Of a stretch of 6,834 nt of DNA, positions 1 through 6,834 are shown one piece after another. The position numbers and the translations under genes were made by a program. Numbering within the stretch: the first letter of the stretch is position 1; each line of letters begins with the position of its first letter. A model generated the notes under the pieces. That model was not told the DNA's origin, did not search any database, and saw only the letters and a list, made by a program, of their open reading frames with translations. Origin of the DNA: Panacagrimonas sp. (GTDB taxonomy: Bacteria > Pseudomonadota > Gammaproteobacteria > Nevskiales > Nevskiaceae); the NCBI GenBank assembly GCA_021773655.1, contig JAJFJX010000096.1:1-6834 (forward strand), written 5' to 3'.

Positions 1-887
1 ACAAACCAGGTCTCGGCCTCGTACAGGGCGTAGCCGAGCAGGCTGAAGCCGTCCGCGTCCAGACGTGCGTCGACGATGCTGGCCGAGGAGTCGAAGTCGC
101 TGCGCTTTTCGGTGTAGCCCCCCATCAGGCCCAGCACCAGCTGCGGTCCGAGGCGGTAGTCCGCCCCCAGGGTGACATCACGGCCGTCGAAGTCGTAGGC
201 GTCCTCGACGCCGCCGCCGAAAGTGGTGTCGTCGCGGCTGCCGTAGCCGAAGGCATGATCGACATAGACGCTCCAGCTGCCGACACCGAGCATGGTGGCA
301 TCGTCCTCGAAGGTCGGCAGTTCGGTGCTCGCCACCACGATGCCCTGCGGCGGCAGGCGCGCCACCTGCGTCACCCGCGCCCCGCGGCGCAGAGCCGCGA
401 TGCGGCTGGACAGCGCGCCGGCCTGCCCGCGGCCGAAGGATGTCGCCAGCGCGCCCTGCACGGCGAATTCCTCGGCAGCCGTCCAGCGCAGCGCAAAGCC
501 CAGACCTTCTGCATCCAGTTTGAGGCTGTAGGTGGTGGGCCCGTTGCCGCCGTTGACCTCGTTGGCGGTGTGGGTCAGCTCGCGCACGTTCTCCCACACC
601 CGGAACACATTGCCGGTGCAGTCGGCGTGTTCTCCACTGGAAATGTCGTTGCAGGCGAACTGCTCCTGCAACTGCGTGTAGACCTGCGCGTTGAACTGTG
701 CCGATTCGAGTTCCAGCCGGCTGGTGAACTGCCCGAGCAGACGCGGGTCATCGAGTTGCGCCTGCAACGGCGAGGCCAGCAGGCTCGCCGCCAGTCCTGC
801 CAGCGCAACGCCCGGTCCGGCCGCACCCCCCTGGTGCCGACATTTCGCGAACCGTGCTCCGTTCGCCCTTTTTCCCTGCATGGTCAT
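1..887 (-). CDS. Autotransporter beta-barrel outer-membrane protein (3' end cut by window)
   Basis: Reading the minus strand from ATG at 887 gives 295 uninterrupted codons to the window edge, so the C-terminus is missing. A second in-frame ATG lies at 881. No other ATG or GTG occurs before the upstream in-frame stop at 933-935, and only a weak G-rich ribosome site precedes the start. The N-terminus looks like a signal peptide: basic residues, then a hydrophobic segment (about 27-39), with likely cleavage after LQA at 43. A short helical passenger-like region follows, with two cysteines (79, 90) that could form a disulfide, and WENVREL and LDAEGLGFALRW segments that I recall from Lysobacter-like autotransporter-barrel proteins. 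From about 204 the sequence alternates as barrel strands: SWSVYVDHAFGYGS, AYDFDGRDVTLGADYRLG, LVLGLMGGYTEKRSDFD. The passenger is short (about 160 residues), so a large secreted domain is unlikely. The passenger's role is unknown. The family call is from recognition by eye. Confidence 0.85.
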   Translation of the reverse strand, partial: MTMQGKRANGARFAKCRHQGGAAGPGVALAGLAASLLASPLQAQLDDPRLLGQFTSRLELESAQFNAQVYTQLQEQFACNDISSGEHADCTGNVFRVWENVRELTHTANEVNGGNGPTTYSLKLDAEGLGFALRWTAAEEFAVQGALATSFGRGQAGALSSRIAALRRGARVTQVARLPPQGIVVASTELPTFEDDATMLGVGSWSVYVDHAFGYGSRDDTTFGGGVEDAYDFDGRDVTLGADYRLGPQLVLGLMGGYTEKRSDFDSSASIVDARLDADGFSLLGYALYEAETWF

Positions 888-1001
888 GTTTGCCCCCGAG
901 GCGCGTTGCGTGAGCTGCGCAGCCGGCTCAGGTTAAGCCACGGCGCGCCGGCGACGCGACCCTGCCCGGACCCTGCATGTGAAATCGGACACGTCGACAC
1001 G

Positions 1002-1038
1002 CCGGAATGCAGATCGTGATTGCAGCGTGAATGCAGAT
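1002..1038. repeat. Three tandem 11-bp units (CTGCAWTCACG-like)
   Basis: Read on the minus strand, CTGCATTCACG (1036-1026) is followed directly by CTGCAATCACG (1025-1015). After 2 bp comes CTGCATTCCGG (1012-1002). The second unit matches the first at 10 of 11 bases and the third at 9 of 11. Seen from the plus strand, a perfect 10-bp GAATGCAGAT occurs at 1005-1014 and 1029-1038. The period is about one helical turn, so bound proteins would sit on the same DNA face. The array lies 115-150 bases upstream of the autotransporter start. A role as an operator is inference; the repeats themselves are plain in the sequence. Confidence 0.6.
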
Positions 1039-1060
1039 TGTGCTGCGTGCCGGACCACGC

Positions 1061-1082
1061 TGCCCGGACCTGCCTCCGGGCA
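1061..1082 (-). terminator. Perfect 8-bp hairpin just after acuI; possible transcription end
   Basis: TGCCCGGA and TCCGGGCA form a perfect 8-bp stem around a 6-base loop, beginning 12 bases past the acuI stop codon. The position suits a terminator or mRNA-end stabiliser. There is no T-run after the stem on the minus strand, so it is not a classical Rho-independent terminator. It could instead protect the transcript's 3' end or be chance in GC-rich DNA. Confidence 0.35.
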
Positions 1083-1094
1083 AAGACGTCTGCC

Positions 1095-2090
1095 TCAGCC
1101 GCCGATCCTGACCACGTAGCGTCCCTGCACCGAGGCCGCCATCAGTTCGGCGCAGGCGTCCGGAACCTCGTCGAGCGAGATCGTTCGGCGCACGATGCGA
1201 TCCAGGCGAGCCGGTTTCCACGGGCCGGCGAGCTGCTTCCACACGTCCAGCCGCCACGGCCGCGGCACTTCCACCGAGTTGATGCCCAGCAGCGACACGC
1301 CGCGCAGAATGAACGGCATGACGGTGGTATTGAGCTCGTGACTCTGCGCCAGTCCGATGCTGGCGATGTTTCCCCACTGGCGGATGTTGCGGGTCAGCCC
1401 GGCCAGGGTCTGGCCGCCCAGGTTGTCCACCGCGCCGCCGAAGCGCGCCGCCTCCAGCGGTTTGCTGCCCAGGTCCAGCTCGTTGCGATCGAGCACCTCG
1501 TCGGCGCCCAGCAGCCGGAGATATTCCTCGGCTTCGGCCTTCTTGCCGGTCAGGGCCACGACTTCGAATCCGGCGGACTTGAGAATCTGGATGGCGATGG
1601 ACCCGACCCCGCCGGTGGGTCCGGTGACCACGATGGGGCCCTGTTCGGGATGCTGATGGTTCTCCAGCATGCGACGCACGCCCAGTCCGGCGGTGAAGCC
1701 GGCGGTGCCCAGGGCCATGGCCTCGTACAGCGAAAGCCCGGGCGGCAATGGCACCACCGCCGCGGCCGGCACCCGCGCGATCTCGGACAGCCCCCCGTCT
1801 AGCAGCTCTCCGATGTTGCAGCCGGTGACCAGCACCTCGTCGCCGGGCCGGCAGACCGGATCGTCGCTGGATTCGACGGTGCCGGACAGGTCGATGCCGG
1901 CCACGCGCGGCATCGACCGCATGATGCGGCTCTTGCCGGTCACCGCCAGCGCATCCTTGAAGTTGAGACTGGAATAGGCGACCCGGATCACCACCTCGCC
2001 GGCGCTCAGATCCTCCAGCTCCAGGTGCTCGAATCGGTGCTCGAAGCTCTTTTCAACCTGGTGGACGCGCAAGGCACGGAACACGGTCAT
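1095..2090 (-). CDS. acuI: NADPH-dependent acryloyl-CoA reductase, AcuI/YhdH family
   Basis: This 331-residue protein is a medium-chain dehydrogenase/reductase of the YhdH/AcuI branch; E. coli YhdH is of similar length. Family marks are SLNFKDALAVTG (41-52), PRVAGIDLSGTV (61-72), the cofactor-binding glycine loop VTGPTGGVG (155-163), TGKK (181-184) where the NADPH 2'-phosphate is usually held, and LLGINSVEVP (267-276). No zinc-ligand cysteine set of the alcohol dehydrogenases is present. Characterised AcuI enzymes reduce acryloyl-CoA to propionyl-CoA in the cytoplasm, in acrylate, DMSP or 3-hydroxypropionate metabolism and in defence against acrylate; the substrate here is inferred from family. 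The ATG at 2090 is supported by GAGGA six bases upstream. The gene begins 36 bases after the HD-GYP regulator with no evident terminator between, so co-transcription is likely. The symbol yhdH would be equally valid. Confidence 0.92.
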   Translation of the reverse strand: MTVFRALRVHQVEKSFEHRFEHLELEDLSAGEVVIRVAYSSLNFKDALAVTGKSRIMRSMPRVAGIDLSGTVESSDDPVCRPGDEVLVTGCNIGELLDGGLSEIARVPAAAVVPLPPGLSLYEAMALGTAGFTAGLGVRRMLENHQHPEQGPIVVTGPTGGVGSIAIQILKSAGFEVVALTGKKAEAEEYLRLLGADEVLDRNELDLGSKPLEAARFGGAVDNLGGQTLAGLTRNIRQWGNIASIGLAQSHELNTTVMPFILRGVSLLGINSVEVPRPWRLDVWKQLAGPWKPARLDRIVRRTISLDEVPDACAELMAASVQGRYVVRIGG

Positions 2091-2096
2091 GGCAGA

Positions 2097-2101
2097 TCCT
2101 C
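2097..2101 (-). promoter_or_regulatory. Ribosome binding site of acuI (GAGGA)
   Basis: GAGGA lies six bases before the ATG at 2090, an ideal spacing, and fixes that start. It gives acuI translation independent of the upstream regulator despite the short 36-base gap. Confidence 0.7.
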
Positions 2102-2126
2102 AGTCCTGGACAAGCGGACCGAGACT

Positions 2127-3203
2127 CTAACCCAGGGCGGCGTCGGCGTACTGCTTGCGGATGCGTTCGACCTCGGGCATCACCTGTTCGAGCCTGGCCA
2201 CCAGTCCGGGGTCGAAATGACTGCCGCTGGCACGGCGGATGTGATCCATCGCCTCGGCCACCGGCCACGCGCGCTTGTAGGGGCGCACGCTGGTCAACGC
2301 GTCGAACACATCGGCCAGCGCCGCGATGCGGCCGACCAGCGGAATCTGTTCACCCTGAAGCCCCAGGGGATAGCCGCTGCCATCCCATTTCTCGTGGTGG
2401 GACAGCGCGATGGTGCGCGCCATCTGCAGCAGCTCGGAGTCCTGGTCGCCGAGAATCTGGCCCCCGAACTCGACGTGCCGCTTCATCAGCTCCCACTCCT
2501 CGGGCGTCAGGCGGCCGGGTTTCTTGAGGATGTGATCGGGAACACCGATCTTGCCGACGTCGTGCATCGGGGCGGCGTGCAGCAGCAGGTCGGCGTCGGT
2601 CTGGCGCATGCCAGAGGCCAGGCCCAGCAGGCGCGAGTAGTGGCTCATGCGCACCACGTGCAGGCCGGTGTCGTCGTCCTTGAACTCGGCCGCCTTGCCC
2701 AGGCAGCGCACCACCGCCAGCCGCGTGCGCTGCAGCTCCGCGGTGCGCTGTTGCACCAGACGCTCCAGCTCGCGCTGCTGGTCGGCCAGGGCCAGGTGGG
2801 TGGCCACGCGCGCCAGCACCAGCGGCGGGCTGACCGGCTTGGTGATGTAGTCGACGCAGCCGGCTTCGAAGCCCTGGGCCTCGTCGTCGACCTCGGTCAT
2901 GGCGGTGACGAAAATCACCGGAATGTGGCGCGTGCGGTAGTCGGACTTGAGCCGGCGGCACACCGTCAGCCCGTCGAGCTCGGGCATCATGATGTCGAGC
3001 AGGATCAGGTCCGGAGGCGCATCGCTGCGCACGATCGACAGCGCGCGGGCACCGCTGGTGGCAGCGCGCACCCGGTAGCGTGAACGCAGGATGCCCGACA
3101 GCACCTCGATGTTCTGCGGCACATCGTCCACCACCAGAATGTTGGCGGGCCCGAAGGGCGGCGCACCGCTGGCGGGCGGAGTCGGGTCTGGGGGCGTGGA
3201 CAC
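2127..3203 (-). CDS. Response regulator, receiver plus HD-GYP c-di-GMP phosphodiesterase (RpfG-like)
   Basis: The 358-residue cytoplasmic protein begins with a Pro-rich stretch (1-20), then a receiver domain (about 21-140): acidic pair D26/D27, phospho-acceptor D70 in LLDIMMP, T100 and K122. A charged helical linker (140-165) leads to an HD-GYP domain (about 165-350). All expected metal and catalytic residues are visible: E173, H182, the HD pair H214/D215 in HDVGKIGVPDHILKKPG, H243, the H269/H270/E271 cluster, DGSGYP (274-279), and D298/D301. The domain should therefore hydrolyse c-di-GMP and not be a degenerate sensor. RpfG of Xanthomonas has the same two-domain order and similar length. The start is GTG at 3201-3203, three bases after the kinase stop, with no strong ribosome site, which points to translational coupling. 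The neighbouring kinase carries the HPt that would donate phosphate to D70. The symbol is left blank because no rpfF is present to establish an rpf locus. Confidence 0.95.
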   Translation of the reverse strand: MSTPPDPTPPASGAPPFGPANILVVDDVPQNIEVLSGILRSRYRVRAATSGARALSIVRSDAPPDLILLDIMMPELDGLTVCRRLKSDYRTRHIPVIFVTAMTEVDDEAQGFEAGCVDYITKPVSPPLVLARVATHLALADQQRELERLVQQRTAELQRTRLAVVRCLGKAAEFKDDDTGLHVVRMSHYSRLLGLASGMRQTDADLLLHAAPMHDVGKIGVPDHILKKPGRLTPEEWELMKRHVEFGGQILGDQDSELLQMARTIALSHHEKWDGSGYPLGLQGEQIPLVGRIAALADVFDALTSVRPYKRAWPVAEAMDHIRRASGSHFDPGLVARLEQVMPEVERIRKQYADAALG

Positions 3204-3206
3204 GTT

Positions 3207-6200
3207 TCAGGTCTCGGGGATTGACTCGTTGAGCACGGGCAGCATCTCGCTGGCGCGATCGAAATCGTACTCGTCGAGCGCCTTGCGCAGGCTGCGCAGG
3301 GCGCGCTGAGACGATGGATGGTGCAGACAGTGCGCCAGCCGGTCGGCGGTCTCCACTGCCTCGGTATCGTCTTCGGCCAGTTGCTGTTGCAGGCGCTGCA
3401 GCAGGCTTTCGACCGACTCGTCTTGCACAGGTGTCGCGTCGACGGCGAGCGCCTCCGCCCCCCCGGCACGGGCCGACTGCCATTGAGCCAGCCCGCAGGC
3501 CAGCCGCTCGAAGGCTGCGCGCAGGGACACCAGCGCCGGCTCCGGATCCTGCTGCTGGCGCAGCACCTGTTCCAGATTGCCGGCTGCCACCGCCAGCGCA
3601 TGCGCGCCCATGGTGCCGGCCAGTGCCTTGAGTGAGTGGGCGCCGCGCCGCGCCCGGTCCGGGTCACCCGCCGACAGCGCGGCGTCGATGCGCTCGGTCG
3701 TATCGGCTTGCTGAGCCATGAAGTGTTGCAGCAGTCGGTGATAACGGCCGATGTCACCCAGCCGGCGCAGGCCTTCGAGCGCGTCCAGCTCCGGAAGGTT
3801 GGGCAGATCGGCGAGGTCGATCGGCACCGCCTCGCCATGCCATCGCGTGGCCGCGGTAGCGTCGTCGCCCGGGCGTCCGGACCAGCGTCGCAGCGCGGCC
3901 AGCAGGGCGTCGATATGGATGGGCTTGGGCAGATGATCATCCATGCCGGCATCCAGACAGGCGCGTCGATCAGCCACCGAGGCGTTGGCGGTCATTGCGA
4001 TCACCGGCAGCTCCCCCGCCCGTCCGCCGGCGCGCAGGCGCCGGGTCGTCTCCAGTCCGTCGATGCCGGGCATCTGCACGTCCATCAGCACCAGATCGAA
4101 GGACACCTGCGCAAGCTGATCGAGCGCCGATGGTCCGTCCGCCGCACAGCTCACCTTCACACCGGCGCTCTGCAGCATCTCGCGGGAGACCTGCCGGCTC
4201 AGCTCATGGTCCTCGACCAGCAGCACGCGCAGTCCCTGCAGGCTTGCGTCGCGGCCCGCCAAGGAGGTCTGCGCCGCCATCGGCATCGGCATCGGTTCCG
4301 GCACCGGCACCGGGGACGGCAGGGAGGGGCGCTGGTGGACCAACGCCGGTCCCGCCTGGCCGGTCAGCGACAGCAGCGCCTGTTGCAGGCGCCAGGGATC
4401 GACCGGCTTGAACACGAACCCGTCGACGCGGTCGGCCACCTCGTCGGGGACCTGCGCCGACACCGCCACCAGGCGCCAGTTCGCCCGGTCATCGCGCTGG
4501 TCCAGCGTGCGGCGGATGTCCTGCAGGCCCGGCCCGACGAGTCTGTGCGGATCGAACAGCAGCACGGTCAGCGATGCGTGTCCGGCCTGCGCCGCCCCAT
4601 CCCCATCCCCATCCCCAAACCCAAACCCAACTCCGGCCCCGGCCCCGGCCGGCTCGGCCAGCAGGCCGGCAGCATCGGCACAGACCTGCACGTCCCAACC
4701 CAGCGCCTGAAGGTATCGGTGAAGCACCGAGCGGGCGCAGTCGTTGGGCTCGGCGATGCGCAGCCGCACCGCGCTCGGGGATGGCGCCAGCGCCCCCCGC
4801 ATGGCGGTGGCGCGCCGGCAGCCCAGGCGCACCGAAAAATGGAAGCGGCTGCCCTGCCCCGGCTGACTTTCAAGGCCGATCCGTCCACCCATGAGTTCCA
4901 CCAGCTGCCGGCAGATCGAAAGGCCCAGTCCGGTGCCACCGTGACGGCGTGTGATCGAGGTATCGGCCTGCTGGAAGGAATGGAACAGGCGCGCCTGCTG
5001 CTCCGGACTCAGGCCGATCCCGGTGTCGCGCACTTCGGCGCGCAGCCAGCCCTGTTCGGGGTTTTCGGGCTCGAATACGAGGCGGACATGGACCTCGCCC
5101 TGCTCGGTGAACTTGACCGCGTTGCTGACCAGATTGATGAGAATCTGGCCCAGGCGCAGCGGATCACCGACCAGGCGTGGTGGATGCAGCGGACGTTCGA
5201 TGACCAGCTCCAGGTCTTTTTCGACCGCGCGCGCACCGGTGACGGCGGCCAGGTTGTCGAGCACCGTATCCAGACTGAAATCGATGTGTTCGAGTTCGAG
5301 CTTGCCGGCCTCGATCTTGGACAGGTCCAGGATGTTTTCCAGCAATCCCAGCAGGGTCTGCCCGGCCGACTGGATCTTGCTCAGGTAGTCATGCTGGCGT
5401 GGGCTGATGTCTGACTTCTGCGCCAGGTGGGACAGGCCGATGATGGCGTTCATCGGGGTGCGGATCTCGTGGCTGATGTTGGCCAGGAATTCACCCTTGG
5501 CCCGCGACGCCGACTCCGCCGCCTCGCGCGCCGCGGCCAGTTCGTCGAGGGTTTCGCGCAGTTCGCGGGTGCGTGCCTCGACGCGCTGTTCGAGTGTGGC
5601 GTTGAGGGTACGCAACGCGCGTTCGGCCTGCTGTTCGCGTTCGGCGCTCAGGGCACGGCTGAGCACGTCGGCCAGCGCGCCGACATAGAAGGTCTCGTCG
5701 TCGCGCCAGCGCCGCGCTTCGCCGACATGCTCGCAGCACAGCACGCCGACCACCTTGCCGCCGTGGCGGATCGCGGTGTCGATCATCGCGCCGATGCCCT
5801 GCGGGCGCAGGTAGGTCTCGAAGAGTTCGCAGGTGGCCGGATCGTGCGCGACATCGTGGGCAACCACGAATCGCTGGCGGTCCAGCGCATCGAAGTAGTC
5901 CGGGTAGTCGCTGCGGCTCATGCGCGCGGGCAGCGGCGGATCGGGATCTTCGAGATCGATCAGATTCAGGCAGACGATGCCGTCGTGGTTGTCGTCCCAG
6001 AACCAGACGCTGCTGCGCCGGATCGAAAGACCCTTGCACGCGGCGGTCGCCACCATCTCGAACGCGGCGTCCAGTTCTCCGCGGTCGATCACCGAACTGC
6101 GTGACAACTGCATCAGCTGCTGCTCGCGCTGCCCCAGGTCCAGATTCAGACGGCGCAGCTCCTCCTGCAGACGCATCTGCTCGGTGATGTCCAGGCTCAT

Positions 6201-6834
6201 GCCGCCGATGGCCACCACCCGGCCGTCGTCGACCAGGGGAAACTTGACCATCAGCAGGTGGCGCGGACCGTCGCTGCGCTGCAGCACCTCGACGAAGGTG
6301 GCGCTGCGCCGGGACTCGATCACGCGACGATCATGGCCGCGCATGGCGTCGGTCAGGCGCTGCGGCAGCAGATCCTCGACCCGGCGCCCCGCCAGATCGC
6401 CTTCCGGCAGATCGAACACGCGCCGGAACGCCTCGTTGGCGAACTGGTAGACACCCTCGGCGTCGCGGGCCCAGATCGCCGCCGGAGAGTTCTCCAGCAC
6501 CGCGCGCAGTTGCAACGAGGTGGTCGACAGCGCGCGCGCAAGATCGACGCGCATGCGTTCAAGCGCGCGTTCGATCGACTTGCGATCAGTGACATCCGAC
6601 AGATATCCGCTGGCCACCACCCCGCCGTCGGCCTGGCGCCGCGGCACCGCCTCGGCCCGCAGCCAGAACCGGCGCCCGCTGCGATGGGTCAGGCGGAACT
6701 CGTACTCCCAGCGCTCCATCAGTCGCAGGCTGCTGCGCAGGGTATCGAACAGGCCGGGCCGGTCCTCGGCGTCGACCAGTTCGGGCCAGCCTGCCCCCCG
6801 ATCATCCATCAGGGCCTGCGGTTCCAGACCCATG
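3207..6834 (-). CDS. Hybrid sensor histidine kinase, PAS-PAS-GAF-HisKA-HATPase-pseudoREC-REC-HPt (5' end cut by window)
   Basis: The frame is open to the right edge. The ATG at 6833 falls inside a PAS fold, so it is probably internal and the gene continues outside; numbering here counts from it. Visible order: end of a PAS_3-type domain (1-88); PAS (105-222); coiled segment; GAF (248-398); signalling helix (400-445); HisKA with phospho-acceptor H455 in NISHEIRTP; HATPase with N571, DTGIG (603-607) and GGTGLGL (632-638); a degenerate receiver (690-825) keeping D761, S792 and K809 but with E-P where the acidic pair should be; a complete receiver (867-985) with E874/D875, D918, T948 and K970; HPt (about 1008-1115) with H1066 in AHSLKAL; and an unnamed helical tail (1138-1208). 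No membrane segment is visible, but the missing N-terminus could hold one. The expected relay is H455, D918, H1066, then D70 of the downstream regulator. Dipeptide-repeat linkers at 729-746 and 841-852 are unusual. The signal sensed is unknown. Confidence 0.95.
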   Translation of the reverse strand, partial: MGLEPQALMDDRGAGWPELVDAEDRPGLFDTLRSSLRLMERWEYEFRLTHRSGRRFWLRAEAVPRRQADGGVVASGYLSDVTDRKSIERALERMRVDLARALSTTSLQLRAVLENSPAAIWARDAEGVYQFANEAFRRVFDLPEGDLAGRRVEDLLPQRLTDAMRGHDRRVIESRRSATFVEVLQRSDGPRHLLMVKFPLVDDGRVVAIGGMSLDITEQMRLQEELRRLNLDLGQREQQLMQLSRSSVIDRGELDAAFEMVATAACKGLSIRRSSVWFWDDNHDGIVCLNLIDLEDPDPPLPARMSRSDYPDYFDALDRQRFVVAHDVAHDPATCELFETYLRPQGIGAMIDTAIRHGGKVVGVLCCEHVGEARRWRDDETFYVGALADVLSRALSAEREQQAERALRTLNATLEQRVEARTRELRETLDELAAAREAAESASRAKGEFLANISHEIRTPMNAIIGLSHLAQKSDISPRQHDYLSKIQSAGQTLLGLLENILDLSKIEAGKLELEHIDFSLDTVLDNLAAVTGARAVEKDLELVIERPLHPPRLVGDPLRLGQILINLVSNAVKFTEQGEVHVRLVFEPENPEQGWLRAEVRDTGIGLSPEQQARLFHSFQQADTSITRRHGGTGLGLSICRQLVELMGGRIGLESQPGQGSRFHFSVRLGCRRATAMRGALAPSPSAVRLRIAEPNDCARSVLHRYLQALGWDVQVCADAAGLLAEPAGAGAGVGFGFGDGDGDGAAQAGHASLTVLLFDPHRLVGPGLQDIRRTLDQRDDRANWRLVAVSAQVPDEVADRVDGFVFKPVDPWRLQQALLSLTGQAGPALVHQRPSLPSPVPVPEPMPMPMAAQTSLAGRDASLQGLRVLLVEDHELSRQVSREMLQSAGVKVSCAADGPSALDQLAQVSFDLVLMDVQMPGIDGLETTRRLRAGGRAGELPVIAMTANASVADRRACLDAGMDDHLPKPIHIDALLAALRRWSGRPGDDATAATRWHGEAVPIDLADLPNLPELDALEGLRRLGDIGRYHRLLQHFMAQQADTTERIDAALSAGDPDRARRGAHSLKALAGTMGAHALAVAAGNLEQVLRQQQDPEPALVSLRAAFERLACGLAQWQSARAGGAEALAVDATPVQDESVESLLQRLQQQLAEDDTEAVETADRLAHCLHHPSSQRALRSLRKALDEYDFDRASEMLPVLNESIPET
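4278..4313 (-). repeat. Hexanucleotide microsatellite encoding a Pro-X linker
   Basis: On the plus strand six hexamers run in register: CATCGG three times, TTCCGG once, CACCGG twice. In the kinase frame they encode alternating proline dipeptides (residues 841-852: [12 protein letters not shown]) in the linker between the degenerate receiver and the true receiver. Gain or loss of a unit would change linker length by two residues without a frameshift. Confidence 0.85.
4595..4652 (-). repeat. Hexanucleotide microsatellite encoding a Gly-X insert; G-quadruplex candidate
   Basis: On the plus strand the tract has CCCCAT three times, CCCAAA-type units two to three times, then CCCCGG units. In the kinase frame it encodes alternating glycine dipeptides (residues 729-746: [18 protein letters not shown]), placed where a receiver normally runs from its second helix into its third strand. 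On the coding strand the same tract has eight runs of three or four G in 52 bases (4595-4646), mostly with loops of 2-3 bases, which fits the usual G-quadruplex pattern. Confidence 0.85.

Noticed and set aside
914..950. Short palindromes GCTGCGCAGC (914-923) and CGGCGCGCCG (941-950) in the autotransporter leader
   Set aside because: These 10-bp palindromes are expected by chance in sequence of this GC content and have no other support as regulatory or site-specific elements.
255..1019. Plus-strand open frame (254 codons) across the autotransporter gene and its leader
   Set aside because: The minus-strand frame has a signal peptide and barrel strands, whereas the plus-strand product is low-complexity and Arg-rich with no start context.
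888..1094. Sigma-70 promoter for the autotransporter gene
   Set aside because: I saw no convincing -35/-10 pair with proper spacing; TTAACC and CACAAT are weak isolated matches, so no promoter is called.
928..1377. Minus-strand open frame (149 codons) over the acuI 3' end and the intergenic gap
   Set aside because: It overlaps conserved acuI codons in another frame and has an Arg/Gly/Ala-rich shadow composition with no domain.
2025..3083. Plus-strand open frame (352 codons) opposite the HD-GYP regulator
   Set aside because: The product is a Gln/His/Val-rich shadow without any domain, lying exactly opposite an intact, motif-complete gene.
3636..5414. Long plus-strand open frame (592 codons) opposite the kinase gene
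   Set aside because: It is antisense to conserved kinase and receiver motifs, its product is rich in Arg, Gln and His with no recognisable domain, and long antisense frames are expected in GC-rich coding DNA.
6831..6833. ATG as the true start of the hybrid kinase
   Set aside because: It falls inside a PAS domain and only one base remains before the window edge, so it is most likely an internal methionine.

Overview
The window is a GC-rich stretch of a Gram-negative bacterial chromosome. Four genes all read on the minus strand. The outer-membrane autotransporter barrel, the RpfC/RpfG-like signalling pair and the GC-rich codon use suggest a gammaproteobacterium of the Xanthomonadales or a relative. 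This is inferred from family resemblance and not from a phylogenetic marker.

In transcription order (right to left): (1) 6834-3207, a large hybrid sensor histidine kinase, cut at its N-terminus by the window edge. It has PAS, PAS, GAF, HisKA, HATPase, degenerate receiver, receiver and HPt domains and a helical tail. (2) 3203-2127, a receiver-HD-GYP response regulator with an intact c-di-GMP phosphodiesterase active site. It starts at a GTG three bases after the kinase stop. (3) 2090-1095, an AcuI/YhdH-type NADPH-dependent acryloyl-CoA reductase, 36 bases after the regulator and with a good ribosome binding site. (4) After a 207-base gap, 887-1, the N-terminal two thirds or so of an autotransporter-barrel outer-membrane protein that runs off the left edge.

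Genes 1 and 2 together encode every step of a His-Asp-His-Asp phosphorelay ending in c-di-GMP breakdown. The layout is that of RpfC/RpfG, but the visible sensory part is cytoplasmic-type PAS/GAF and no rpfF lies in the window. The acuI gene is close enough to be co-transcribed. The autotransporter gene probably has its own control region: the gap before it holds a perfect 8-bp hairpin just after the acuI stop and three tandem 11-bp repeat units.

The most unusual signal is inside the kinase gene. Two hexanucleotide microsatellites lie about 300 bases apart. One encodes a Gly-alternating insert within the degenerate receiver and the other a Pro-alternating linker before the true receiver. The first also places eight G-runs in about 50 nt of the coding strand, a strong G-quadruplex candidate. 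No RNA gene, insertion sequence, CRISPR array or origin was seen.
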